A DNA stretch of 64,000 nucleotides from the NCBI GenBank assembly GCA_023974075.1, contig CM043797.1, forward strand, positions 32,085,023 to 32,149,022, read 5' to 3'. Under the pieces are notes generated by a model. The model saw nothing but the letters and a program-made list of their open reading frames with translations, was not told where the DNA came from and made no database searches. A program made the translations under genes and the position numbers. This document shows positions 27,786 to 41,165 of this stretch, piece by piece; position 1 is the first letter of the stretch; every line of letters begins with the position of its first letter. The stretch is from Chaenocephalus aceratus (taxonomy: Eukaryota > Chordata > Actinopteri > Perciformes > Channichthyidae).

Positions 27786-28341
27786 TACAGCTCCTAAAAC
27801 AGGCTACAGCCGTTGTGTATTTTATTATGTGAAGCACTAAATGGTTTTAGAAAAATATCGACTCTTTGTTTGTAGATATCTACTAAACTAAAGCAAATAA
27901 AGAGTAGGTCTGTTATACTGAGTGATATATATTATACACACTGCTCTGCTTTCTGCACGGGCCTCACAGCTGTTCTCACTGTAAACATTGCGTTGCGATG
28001 AAAGCAGTTAATAAAATAATATCCAGGGGATGCATGCAGAGCTGTCATTGGCTGAGATAAGTCCGGCCGAGCGTCACGACTCTTTGAAACATCTCTGTTG
28101 CTGGAAATGCATCCACGAAGGAGCCGTGGAGGACCGTGGAGGACCCATCGGTGTATCCTCGGTTATAGCTCCTCCAGAGAGCCTCCTCGACGCTCGAGGC
28201 TCGGTTCTCGAAGTGCATTGAGAGAAATGAGATGTCCTTCAACATGGCGCGCTGAAATTCATTTCCGGGTCACTACCGGAGGACCGAGTAGTCGAGGAGT
28301 CGAGGAGGGGGATTTGATGAATGAGAAAGGGCCACGGTGTC
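27138..28341. mobile_element. 1.2-kb inverted-repeat element with foldback left end
   Basis: The left end GACACACGGGCCCTTTCTCA and right end TGAGAAAGGGCCACGGTGTC form terminal inverted repeats of about 45 bp that also include GGAGTCGAGGAGG/CCTCCTCGACTCC. The left 170 bp can fold on itself: CTCATTTCTCTAAC near 27,154 pairs with GTTAGAGAAATGAG near 27,287. The interior holds a (TA)n tract at about 27,480-27,510 and an (AC)n tract at about 27,750-27,781. No transposase frame is seen and no clear target duplication was found. It may be two related elements side by side. Confidence 0.6.
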
Positions 28342-28379
28342 TCTTCACTTGTACACTTGAGGGGTCAGAGTGCATATGG

Positions 28380-29180
28380 TGAGGGATTCCATGAGCGGTA
28401 TGCGCCGGCCTGTGCCTTTACCTTGGACTTCTAATAGAACTGCTCGGGTCTTGATAGATTGAGTGGGGAAGTTCATGAGATCTTTCTAGAGGGTTATCAA
28501 GAATCACTTTTATCCAATGACCTTTTCCCTCTCTGTCTGTGTCTGTGTATTCTCTTGTTCCGATTAACCCAGCCTTCTTCTTTTTTTTTTTTTTCTTTGT
28601 TTTGTGTCTATATCTACGCCGGGATCCGGAGTCGAGGCTGATCTTCTTGCTGTAGTCCTGTGTCTTGGATCCTCTATCCTGAGTTCTGGATTAAGTCGTG
28701 GACTTCGGGTCGTGGCTGAACCTGTCTGCGGTCCTGCCTGGGTCTCGTCTTGCTGCCTCCCTGATGGCTTCCACAGGATTGTAGTTGACATCTTCGTAGA
28801 TTCATCTTCTTATTACAGACACATGCATTTCCTAACATGTGGACTACCTATGCTGTAAAATGTATTATCTCTTCGATTTACACAAAGCATCTATTGCACG
28901 TCTGTCCATCCTGGGAGAGGGATACCTCCTCTGTTGCTCTCCCTGAGGTTTCTCCCATTTTTTCCCCTTAAACTGTGGGTTTTCTCTGGAAGTCTTTCCT
29001 TGTACGATGTGAGGGTCTAAGGATAGAGGGTGTCGTTTTTTCTCATACTGATATTCTGAACAATCTGTGCTGTTGTATTTGCTGTAAAGTGTAGGCTATT
29101 TTTATTATATGTACAGCACTTTGGCTCGACCAAAAATCGTTTATAAATGTGCTATATAAATAAAAATAAAATAAAAATAA
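28380..29180 (+). mobile_element. LINE 3' end, copy 1
   Basis: Runs into a TGTGCTATATAAATAAA-type tail ending in an A-rich simple repeat, the typical end of a fish non-LTR retrotransposon. The interior (CATCCTGGGAGAGGGATACC, then CTCCCTGAGGTTTCTCCCAT) is the reverse complement of the insert at 56.7-57.6 kb. So this family occurs twice in the window, in opposite orientations. Only 3' non-coding sequence is visible in this copy. Confidence 0.75.
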
Positions 29181-32100
29181 AACTAGATTTCATTTCATTC
29201 TGAGAATTATAAGTAGGCAGCAATTTAAAGTTACAGAGATTAAAGCCTTTGTAAAGGTTTTCCTTATCATATATGAAACTCGTCAAAACTTGATTGGCTT
29301 CCTTAACGTTTTAACTGAATGTACCAAATATCTCTTGAGTCACTAGGTGACGGAGGAGTCCTGTCGGCAAGCGTCCTGTCAAACCTCAAGAGCCAGCGAA
29401 GCAAAACTGCTCATTTCAAGGAGGATCTCCAGGGTGCCACGACAGGAGGAAGACATCCGCTTTAAATATGCATTAGCCCAGGGCTCCTCACAAAATCACA
29501 CACACTCAAAAATAATTAAGTAAAAAAATGTTTTAAACAAAATACTATATGTTTGTCACTTCAAGCATGTTGGTTCACTTATGTGGTTTTGTCATAGATT
29601 AGTTTTGGCTTTTGGAACTATACCTTCAGTTATAAAGTGGCGGAGTTTCCTTTTGCAGGCTCTTAACCAACATCAGCTTTAATAAAAGTGCAATTATCAA
29701 ACTTAATCCATTGAGAAGTAATGACTCAAGCATACTGAGAAAAAACTGGTTACTGCAGGTTTTCATTGCAACTTGTCGAACATGTCGTAAAATAAACGTT
29801 GAAATACTTCAATCACATAATTCCTCCACCGAGGCCATCATTTACACTGAAAGCAAAGTGTTTGCCACCTTAAGTGTTATACTGTAGATGATGACATGAA
29901 TCTTAAACATGTTTACAGCCTGCCTCCAGATCATCTTCTGTTTTGAGAAATGACACTCTACTTCTCCAACACTCTTTTTAATCATCTAACCCAATGTAGT
30001 TAAAACGTGTTCAGCTTCGGCAGCAGCGTCGCCTTGCTCCCACACGCTCATGATTCCCTCATTTGCCACTCTGATTAAAGGCACAACCAACCCAAAACCT
30101 CAAACCCCAAACCTCTGTGATCAGATGTTTGCCCCAGATGCTTGGCCAACTTCTGTGCCGCAGAGCTGGACTCTTTGGGACCGAGTTTAATGTGTGCTTA
30201 AGAGACCGTGGGACCAGGCGAATGCTGTGCTCTCTTCCTCCAAATATCTGCCATCATTTATTCATTCACACTCCCAGGTTGGCCGCTGCTGCCATCATCT
30301 GAGGACCCCGCCGTCTGAAGTTCTCTGCGCCTCTGTCGCTCAAACGCACACACACGCATATGTACGCACGCACATGCACTTTGCTAGCAGTCCCAGAGGT
30401 CTTTTAATTTTTTTGAGAAGCTATTTTTAGCGAGAAAAATAATCGAGGTGGAAAGTTCCATCTGTCCAACATTCTTGTTCCAGCTGCTCCTTTTTAGTAG
30501 CAGGCGGAAAGAGGAGGGGGATAAAAACGCTACTTATCAGATAAAACTGATCCAGACGGGATTTTCTATCATATGCAATCTGCATTAGCAGGATTTTGAG
30601 AGGCATGTTCTTAGTTGGATGCCAGGTTTTTTAACTGCTAGATCACCTGAGGTTAAACAACTGAGAGTACTTTAAAATGGCATGCTGAGCTCTCTCCACA
30701 CGTTTTATATTTTCTAACCTTGTTCTTTCCATCCCTCATTATCATTTTGACTACCTGCAACTGTTAGAGAGTATAATTGACTGGGGAAAAAAACAAAGTG
30801 GCTTTGAAGTGGCAATAGAAACACACCAGTAAACATGGTTTCGGTGATTGTAGATTTATGTTAGGACCTGCTTTACATGTACAGGTATTAAAGTGGCCAC
30901 ATTTAGCTTTTCCCTCCACAGCTGCGTGTATTTTGGCCTGAAAACCATCACGACTGCAACTCTGAAATCAGTGCAACTGATTCATATTGAGTGACACATT
31001 GATTGAAATCAAATCCACAAATTGCGCAAAGGACACCATTTAGACAACAAACAGGCCATGCCTGCTCTATAATGTCATACTTTAGGCAGACCCTTAAAGG
31101 TTAACAAGCTCACAGAGAAAGTGGAGAAGGGAGCTGTTCTAAGTTAAGCTTTGATGCAGACATGAATGCCCTGAATGTCAATGAGCTAAAGAAACACTGA
31201 ATGTTGCCTTTTTTTTTTGCTCCTTGTCCTCACTGGACTCTTTTTTTCAAACAAACAGGACAGTGATATGGAAGCCTGGAAGCTTATCCAAACATTTCAC
31301 CGTCACAATATATACATATATATGCACATTTGAAATGTTCTATAGGATCTGTTATGCAGAAAACCAAAGCAAACCATAGTTGATAAAAAAGTTCAGAGCC
31401 ACCACCACCGCTTGAATTTAATTTGCAGAATTGATTGGACCTCCGGATCACTCGCTGTAACACCCTTGAGGGTTGTTCTGGGTAAATCCTTAAATCCGGG
31501 CATCATGGACAGAGCCGCTCTGTGTTGGTACCGCCATGGGGGTTTGTTCTGACAACAGCTGAACCAATCTATTTTTTGCATAGAGCCTCTACTGTTTATT
31601 CTTCCAACTTTTACAAACTTTCTTCAACAAATTCATCAAGCACTATACAGATCCGAACTGCCAGACTGTTCTTCACTATGCAGCTGTATTTCTAATCGAG
31701 AGGAACGGATGCAATATTTATGTGTGACTACTGGGGAGGGTTGATGGCTAAAGAAGGACAAGACATGTCCTCTAACTAACGCTGAAAGTACAAACATGGC
31801 CGTGGATGAAGCCTGTCCGAGTCACTTGTGAATTTTACTTCATTTTGTCATAGTTTCTCATCGTTTTCTGCTTCTTCAAACTTTCCTCTTTTCACTATGT
31901 TTACTTGCTTGGTGTGCATCCACAGCGACACATGCTTTCAAGCTATTAAAGGTTGTTGTCATAAAGCTATCGTATTTATTTGTATCTTAAGTTGAACAAG
32001 TAACATCAAATAAACGATTCAGGCCTCATTGTGTAATACCCGCAACAATTTGGTGTCCCCTAACATAATGAACTGATCAGATCAATGGAGTGACAATGTC

Positions 32101-32449
32101 TGACATGCAAAAAGTGGAGGTCAGTACACAAAGCCAAAACAAGCAACCACAATCAATACTGACTTTGCTGCATCAGAGTGTATTTATAGAAACACAAGCA
32201 GCTCCCCACCAAGACGCAAGAGGAGGGAAGAAAAACTGTCCAGCAAATACAGCTTCTTTCTAACAAGCCGCCCTGTTAATAGAGCTGGGCAGTTTATTAT
32301 TTCTATTTCTAACTCACCTTCGCCTATTGTTATTTCTAAAGTTGTTTTTTAATTTGATGGATGAATAAAGAAAATAAAGAAAATTGTTTATTGTGAACCT
32401 TTTTTTCAGACAATCGATCAGAATGATTCGAATACATTTTGTGTGTGAT
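29181..32449. other. no gene recognised
   Basis: No exon or structured repeat supported. The short CACACGCA-type tract at 30,348 is too small to matter. Confidence 0.45.
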
Positions 32450-32566
32450 AAACAAGTCAGCAGCGGAGTGAAACACATGGACAATCAGGACTAAATTCAA
32501 TCTCACACAATTGTTCTGTCCAAATTGACATGTCAGGCCAGAGTGTGTGTGTGCGTGCGTGCGTGC

Positions 32567-32603
<37 letters not shown>

Positions 32604-32758
32604 CCCTTAAGTAAAGCTGACAAGACGCCATGCATTCACTCACTTTGGAGGTCTACACCTAAACAAGTCAGCAGCGGAGTGAAACACATGGACAATCAGG
32701 ACTAAATTCAATCTCACACAATTGTTCTGTCCATTGACATGTCAGGCCAGAGTGTGTT

Positions 32759-32847
<89 letters not shown>

Positions 32848-32908
32848 GCGTGCGTGCGTGCGTGGTGCGTGGTGGTGTGTGGTGTGTGTGTGGTGTGTGT
32901 GTGTGGTT
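32450..32908. repeat. 211-bp direct duplication with attached (TG)n arrays
   Basis: A block of about 95 bp beginning AAACAAGTCAGCAGCGGAGT occurs at 32,450 and again at 32,661, almost identical. Each copy runs directly into a (TG)n array (about 32,542-32,601 and 32,759-32,908) with CG or GG variants. The second array is more than twice as long as the first. This is a recent tandem duplication whose microsatellites then diverged in length. Confidence 0.95.
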
Positions 32909-33962
32909 CAGTGAGAATGTTTTGTGTTTCCTGACATGAGGCTTTAAGGGAACTTGGTTGGCATTGTCTAGCATTGTTTTGCTATGCTTAGCAATTTTTT
33001 TCATAAATGTGCATATGTGCACACTATGTGAAAGAGTTTAATGAACTCATTCATTTCAAATATGAATAATGCATCCTTATTAAACTACAGCATATTTTCA
33101 TGAATAATGATGCTCATTTATTGTACCATTAGAATTTCTTTAATGGGTTCTCTAGTAAATCTAAAATATTCCCAAATGCCTTTCATAAACTATAGAAACC
33201 TTTTAGTATGTATAAGGGCTTATACCAAATGTTGCTTTATATTAGTTATATGTTACATTGTTTTATACTACAAAATGCCAACAAAAACTTGTGAAAAACT
33301 AGCATTCTTAAAACGTAAGATAAGCTTACGAAATTACAGTAAAACAAACTTGCTATTGGGTGCCCCACACTCACATTTACATATAATTCCCCAAAGAAGA
33401 ATTGTGGCTATATGGATGATATTCTGTTTCAAGATATTATTCCCCTGAGCTGCCTGGTATACCATGCTTCTCGTTAATCAGTATGCACCGTTTCTATTTC
33501 AAAACACGGACACTCTCACCATATGTCACGTGTTAATATTCGCTGGTGGTTGAGTGTTTTAAAACCTTGTAATGTTAGACCTCGTGTTGTGTACGACGCG
33601 CATAAGCGATATCAGGCACATGCTAGCAGAGAGCATTAAGGATAAGACGGGCACAGTCAAAAGTGCTTTTGGGAGAGATGACATCGCAACCATCAGGGAA
33701 AAGTCATCCTAAATCGGTGCTTTAGTTTTTTGTGGAAATGCCGGGGATTTGTCAGACTGATCCAAACATGCAGTATTAAGGACGAGGAGGATCAAATGGA
33801 TGTGGCACGCGCTATTGGATAGGCGTTGAGCCTGTGCACAATTTAATTCCAAATACATCTGTTTTTGCAGCACTCATCCACATGTATCGTAATACTGATT
33901 GGTTCACGGATAGAAAATTGTTAAGCCTTTGGGAATGTCATATAAGGTTATAACCTATTATG

Positions 33963-33997
<35 letters not shown>

Positions 33998-34069
33998 AAT
34001 AGTGTGTGTGAAGGACTTGTGCTTGTAGTTGAGCAGAGGCAACAAGTTTTCAAGTGTCACACAACTTAC
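32909..34069. other. no gene recognised; presumed proximal intron 1
   Basis: AT-rich sequence with a (TTA)n tract near 33,960-34,000. It lies just downstream, on the minus strand, of the donor of the exon at 34,070-34,130. Confidence 0.45.
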
Positions 34070-34130
34070 CATCCATGCAGAAAATGATCATCCAGGCTAT
34101 CCATAGGTCCGAGTTATAAAACTTCACCAT
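34070..34130 (-). CDS. first coding exon of an unidentified minus-strand gene (signal peptide)
   Basis: A minus-strand ATG at 34,130 in strong context (GAACCATGG) opens 20 codons and then one extra base before a consensus donor (GTAAGTTG). The peptide has a short polar start (MVKFYNSD), a hydrophobic core (LWIAWMIIFCM) and ends Asp-Gly if the next exon starts with G plus any base. That is the layout of a signal-peptide exon followed by a phase-1 intron, common before Ig or other extracellular modules in membrane and secreted proteins. The rest of the gene would lie to the left; I found no second exon in 34 kb, so intron 1 is long. Short alternative first exons ending in Asp-Gly are known in Robo-type receptors, but I cannot assign the gene. 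I am fairly confident of the exon, not of its identity. Confidence 0.6.
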
Positions 34131-35200
34131 GGTTCGTAACTGTTCAGTGACTGGTCCTCAGTTTAGCCTAGTGCCTTCTTCTTTATGAAATCTCAGTTCT
34201 GTTCACAGTTTCCTTGCAGATAAGTAACTGTCCCTTCTGATGGCACGAGGCATGAAAGCTGTCCGGGGTATTACGCTGCGCACACCAGCGACATTTCCAC
34301 AAAACAACGTCAAAAAGTATTCAAAAAAACAACACAGTGAACATTTCTGTCCAACGGGCACTTGTCTCTCCTCCGGCTCTTTTCAACTCCTCCTTTCCTC
34401 TCGTTCTTTGGTAGCTGCTGTTCACTCCAAGACTGTTTTTATTTCCTCTCCAGTCAGTTTACGCACGCTAGCGAACACTCAATGGCCACCTGCTGGTGAA
34501 CACAAATATGCCCACTGTCGCTGAAAGTTACTTACAAACAGATCACAAACTGGCACTTTTCCCGTCCGCTTGGTGAGTCTCTCCAACGCGTCTTGTTGCG
34601 CTCCATGGTTTCTCGTCTGCTCAACTGCGGCTGATCCGACCTGGGAGCAAATCACACAGCATTGGTAACAAGAAGACTTCCTGTAACATTTTCCAAAGTA
34701 AAACATCCTTGGGTGTTTGCCCAAAGGACACCGGTCAGACCATCGGTCAGGGTTGAACCACTTCACTCCTTTAAACCTGTGCCCGACACATGTTCAAAAA
34801 AGTGTTACTCAACAATAAAAGTAAAGGACAATTAAAAATAATTGTGTTAACAAAAGTCGTATTAAAATTACTTTTCTGAACAAACAATATTGTTTTATAA
34901 TGTCAACTCCACTCTTAAGTGACACAACACCACTTGTCTCTACTCTATAATAGACTGTAAGACCACTTCAATAGGCCAGTAGTAAATGGTCTTGCCGAGA
35001 AAAAGCACTTACACTTAGCATTTACTTTGTAGGTCAAATCCACCTGACTTCCTGTTTCAGTGTGAGTGTCTGTGCGGCTTGGTGGTGATCAGCAGAGGAT
35101 GATTAAGATGAGCTCGAGCCGGGCTGTTGCTGGGAGACCGCTGACGCCAGACGAGAGAAAGAGAGAGATGTTCATGCCCCCCTGCGGTGCAATCACAGAA
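34131..35200 (-). promoter_or_regulatory. presumed 5' UTR and promoter of the signal-peptide gene
   Basis: This stretch lies upstream of the ATG at 34,130 on the minus strand. A consensus donor, GTAAGTAACT, occurs on the minus strand ending an interval at about 34,531, and acceptor-like CAG sites occur near 34,235. A non-coding exon spliced to the start exon is therefore possible. The sequence is less AT-rich than its surroundings. No TATA box was identified. Plus-strand frames here are not considered coding. Confidence 0.3.
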
Positions 35201-37270
35201 CAACAGAACAGAATACAATAGAATAGAACAAAATGAGATATCATATATTTAAATAGAACAGAATAAGATATTGCAGAATACAGTTAGATAGAATACAATA
35301 GAACAGTAAAATAGACGGAGAAAAAAAAATATATATATATAATTGGAATCAAATATAGTGTATATATAGTATAATTTTTCAGTAAATTATGTAAATTAAA
35401 TGAATACATTACATTGTACAATAAAGAATCAATATACAAAAATGTGTATCTTTGCTAGAATTAATTAACCTCTTTGATTGATTGTTGAAGAAACAGGCCC
35501 TTTTCTTCTGAGTCATTCCTAATATTTGAAAAGTTGATAGTGTAAATATCAGTCTAATGTCACTGCGAGGACAGTTTCATCCTGGTGAGTGTTTCACAAC
35601 ATAAGCTAGAACCAACACAGACTACAGATATACTGTGTAGAATATACCGTGTCTTTGAGTTTGAAACTCCTTTTTTATCCTAATTGATCAAAGCTTGTCA
35701 TTTTCAGCAAAAGTGAAACTGTGAGAAGTGGCTGCAGGCTAAGTAACTACTCAGCGATTCAAAGGAGCCGCTGAGAAGACGCATCAAACAACCTGTGTTC
35801 GCTCTGATCCACTGATCACACTCAGCTCACCTCAGCACTAAATCACTGCTTATATCTCATACTTCACAGGGTGCTTGGTCATGGCACAGTGTGTAAGCTA
35901 AAAAGCTTTCAAAGCTTTCAAGAGAGAAACCTTCTGACTGAAGTCCTTTTTTGAATCTTCGATCCTAATTTGATTTTTAGTTTGAGAAAGGTTTATACTC
36001 AAAAGGGAAAAACATGATGGGTGGTAATCCACTATACATACATTCCTTATTCCTTCTTCTACCCTGTAGCTGTTGGAAGAAACTCACAGACATGAAGCTG
36101 TTGCTGTAGACAAATCAGGTACCAGAGTATCTTAAGAATGCCCAAGGTCTTTATGTAAGATGACAAATTACAAAAAACACCTTTAAAAAACATCTTACAT
36201 CTTCAAATAGCTTCCTATGTACATATGGTTACTGTAACATTAAGAAAAAGAAAGGTTTGCAAATACTTACACTTGATAAGCTGAAACTAGAACATAGTAT
36301 TTCTGCTAAATAAATCCCATAAATATTTGACAAATATCAAAAGTTAGTAAGACATGTTCTGTCATCGACTAATCATTTCAGCTTTAGTTCAGTTTGAGCC
36401 AAGACACTGTACTTAATCATGTGTTAAAGCACTTTACGAGATATAATAGCACCAGTCTGACGTCCTTACCTTTCTCTAATGTTGAGGTTTGTCATTCCAT
36501 TTATCACAAGCTATAGGACAAAGCCATGTCATAACAATGCTAAAATATGTAAAAGCATACGGCATTCTAAATATAGACACTTTGGCAGATGAAACGTCAA
36601 ACATGAGAAAACGTTGTAAATCACTCACCCGCTTCAATATTCCTTAAAATATTATAAAACGTGAAGATGATTGATAGAAAGATACTTGATGTATTACTGA
36701 TTATTTTCTGAAACCGCTTACCATTTCTTTTTTTCCTGCAAACCCATAAAAAGATTTAAAGACTGAAGCAGATCCTTTAATGTAAATATTGTAACTCTCT
36801 TGTCCTGACCGTCATGTCTACAGCACAACAACAGACTTTGAATATTGATGCAAGGTAAACAGGTAATCCTTTATTTAGTGATGTACAATGTCTTTTATTT
36901 TTTAGTAGTTCTATCCATCGTTCACTTTCCAGAAATATTGTGTATTGTTGCAATAGAGTACAATCTGAATCAACAGTGTAGAACAGTTGTAGAATATATG
37001 TGCTGAACTTGAGTACAGTAAAATATTTCCTTTTTAAAATGCCGTGTACTTCTTGTGTTATAATTCTATGTAAAATAGTGTTACTTTTTACTACTTCATT
37101 CATTTTAAACTGTTGCTTTTCAGGTTATTATTTTACATATAAACTTTAACCTCATGAAATGTTTTTTTTTTTTGTTTTAGATTATTCATAGTAAAAGACT
37201 AATCAAGGTCTTAATATAAAAAGGTTGCCAATAATTAATGCATCAGTACTACAGGATGATCCATAAACAT
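35201..37270. other. no gene recognised; degenerate (GAATA)n tract at left
   Basis: From 35,201 to about 35,320 the sequence is a degenerate AGAACA/GAATA repeat, followed by a short (AT)n run near 35,329. The remainder to 37.27 kb is AT-rich with no supported exon. Confidence 0.45.
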
Positions 37271-37279
37271 TTCCACATT

Positions 37280-39340
37280 AAATTGTTTATTATGCTTTCG
37301 TCTTAGGAGAATCTTTTTCTGTTTTGTAATTTTAACAATTACAATGACAAACACCAACATATTCTATATTTGCATTCTTCTACGTGTGGACGTCAAACTG
37401 TGAGAGTAAATATAGAGAACACTGCCATCCGGTGGTAAAGAAACACACTTTACTTGACAGGAGAACCAAATGGGGAAAAAAAGACTCCTGCAGGCTTTTT
37501 GTCGTCAGAACATTTACACAAGACCAGCATGTTTATTTGAAACCAAAGAAAGTACAGAAAGAAAAGATGGTACTACTGCCCATTCATAATGAACTGTCCG
37601 GTCCCAGGATGCATCACTCCTGAAATGAGAAAAAGGACAATGCTGTTACTGCAGACAGGATACATGATTTATTCAATAACATCTAAAGTGCCACAGCACC
37701 TTTTGCATTTTTAAATATAATTCTTTGTGGCAGCAGAATGAGCTGTAACCAGCACCAAAATGACCTTGATTTTTGGATCAGTAATGTTATGAAAGTGTGA
37801 CGGCACTTTGATGAGATCAAAAACACCAACTCTTTTGTGACTTGACTTTCTGACTGGTATTCCTTCTCTCTCCAGGCTTGGTTTGTTCCTCTAGTCATTT
37901 GTATTAAAGACACAAAAAGCACACAAATGGGACCATGATCTGTTTACTCTCAATGAATTTGAGGGAATTCATCCCAGAAAAATATGAGATACTCGAAGTG
38001 GATCTGAGTTTGGCTGCAGGTTAATAAGCTAATATGTGCCTGTAGATAAACAAGCGTTTTCACTTGTTAACAGAGCTCAAAACAGCATTCACACAGAGGG
38101 TGTGGTGTGTCACATATCATCACAACCTGCTCTGCCAGTAAGACCTGTTGTGCAGGTTTCATACCAACAAGCCATTTATTCAGGTGCCAAGCCTTTAAAA
38201 GAATAGGTGAGGTGATGTTACCAGTAGAGCTGCATTTAATACATGTTCCTATTCAAAGAAAGTCTTGAGAACTTCAAACGTGTAACATGGAAACACAAAC
38301 TGAGCACTCAGGGGAAATTAAAAGTTTTAATTAACAAAATTAAATTAAAATTAAACACTGCTATATTTTACTTGATTTAAGTTAGCAAGATATATATTAT
38401 GTAAGATATATCTCTAAAATGTAGGTGCAGTATTGGGCTTACCTCATCACTGCTGGAGGATGATGAAGATGATGATGATGAAGAAGATGAGGAGGAGTTG
38501 CCTGATTTGTCCCCCTCCTTGTGTTCCTTTTTCTTCTTGTCGTCTCCATGCTTTGACCCATCTTTTTGTCCTTGGAGTCCTTTTTGTGAGACGAGTCCTT
38601 TTTGTCGCATGAACCCTTTTTGTCCTTGGAGTCCTTTTTGTCACTTGAACCCTTTTTGTCCTTGGAGTCCTTTTTGTCACTTGAACCCTTTTTGTCCTTG
38701 GAGTCACCCTAAAAAAAAATTGCATAATATGACTTTTTTTTCTTAGTCTTATATATTGTGCTTTATTCCAGTGGTCAGAATGAATAGAGTTAACATTGGT
38801 GTTTGACAGTGTAATTAAATGGATTGGATGAGGAAGATTTACCAGAGAAACTTTTTGAGATTGCTTTCAAAAACACAAGTACATTCACACACCACACTGA
38901 TGGATTACACATTCCTACCTTTTTCTTGCCCCAGGGCCAACTAATTTCATCGGAATGAGCCTCCTTCGCTGTTATCACTTCTTCGACAACCTATAGCAGC
39001 ACATATAACAGATACAAATTATAAACAACTTTCAGGATAAAATAAGTGATATAAAGTAACGTCACCAAGATTCTGAGTGAGAACATATATCTCTTATCAC
39101 AGCAGGAGTACATAATTACATTTAAATAAAAAATAAAGCTACATTTTTGCAGTGGCTGTCTTTCCTTTTACAAGTTTGTCAAATAATATATCGGATAATA
39201 AATCAACCTGTCTAGTGCAATAATTGCAAATAAATGGACTGTTCGTCTTCAATTCCAGAAGACAACTTGACAAACATTAACATTGAATATGTCAAACCTT
39301 AATACTGTCAAAGTAAATGTAAGTCTACTATACCTGACAT
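37280..39340 (-). pseudogene. charged low-complexity gene A (tandem paralogue, frame disrupted)
   Basis: Leftmost of three tandem paralogues. Exon 1 is ATG-TCA-G at 39,334-39,340 with a good donor (GTATAG). Exon 2 (38,919-38,990) reads VVEEVITAKEAHSDEISWPW then GKKK, aligning with gene C's EEDVKK..AQKDEIKLPW. Exon 3 (38,443-38,708) holds repeats of DSKDKKGSSDKK, a Lys-rich patch and a 16-residue serine run before Asp-Glu. Exon 4 is one codon plus stop (37,614-37,619). Two faults appear. Joining exon 1 to exon 2 at the best sites gives the wrong frame. Exon 3 is 266 bases, one short of a multiple of three, with the break near the AAAAAGATGGG stretch, so the repeats and the serine tail are in different frames. 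An alternative donor in exon 1 could fix the first fault but not the second. Decay, polymorphism or assembly error are all possible. An AATAAA on the gene strand lies at 37,286-37,291. Confidence 0.7.
38590..38705 (-). repeat. 36-bp coding tandem repeat in gene A exon 3
   Basis: A 36-base unit (two GACAAAAAG-type halves) recurs about 2.5 times and then continues as diverged copies. It encodes DSKDKKGSSDKK. Slippage of this array probably explains the length difference from genes B and C. Confidence 0.9.
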
Positions 39341-41160
<1,820 letters not shown>

Positions 41161-41165
41161 TTTCG

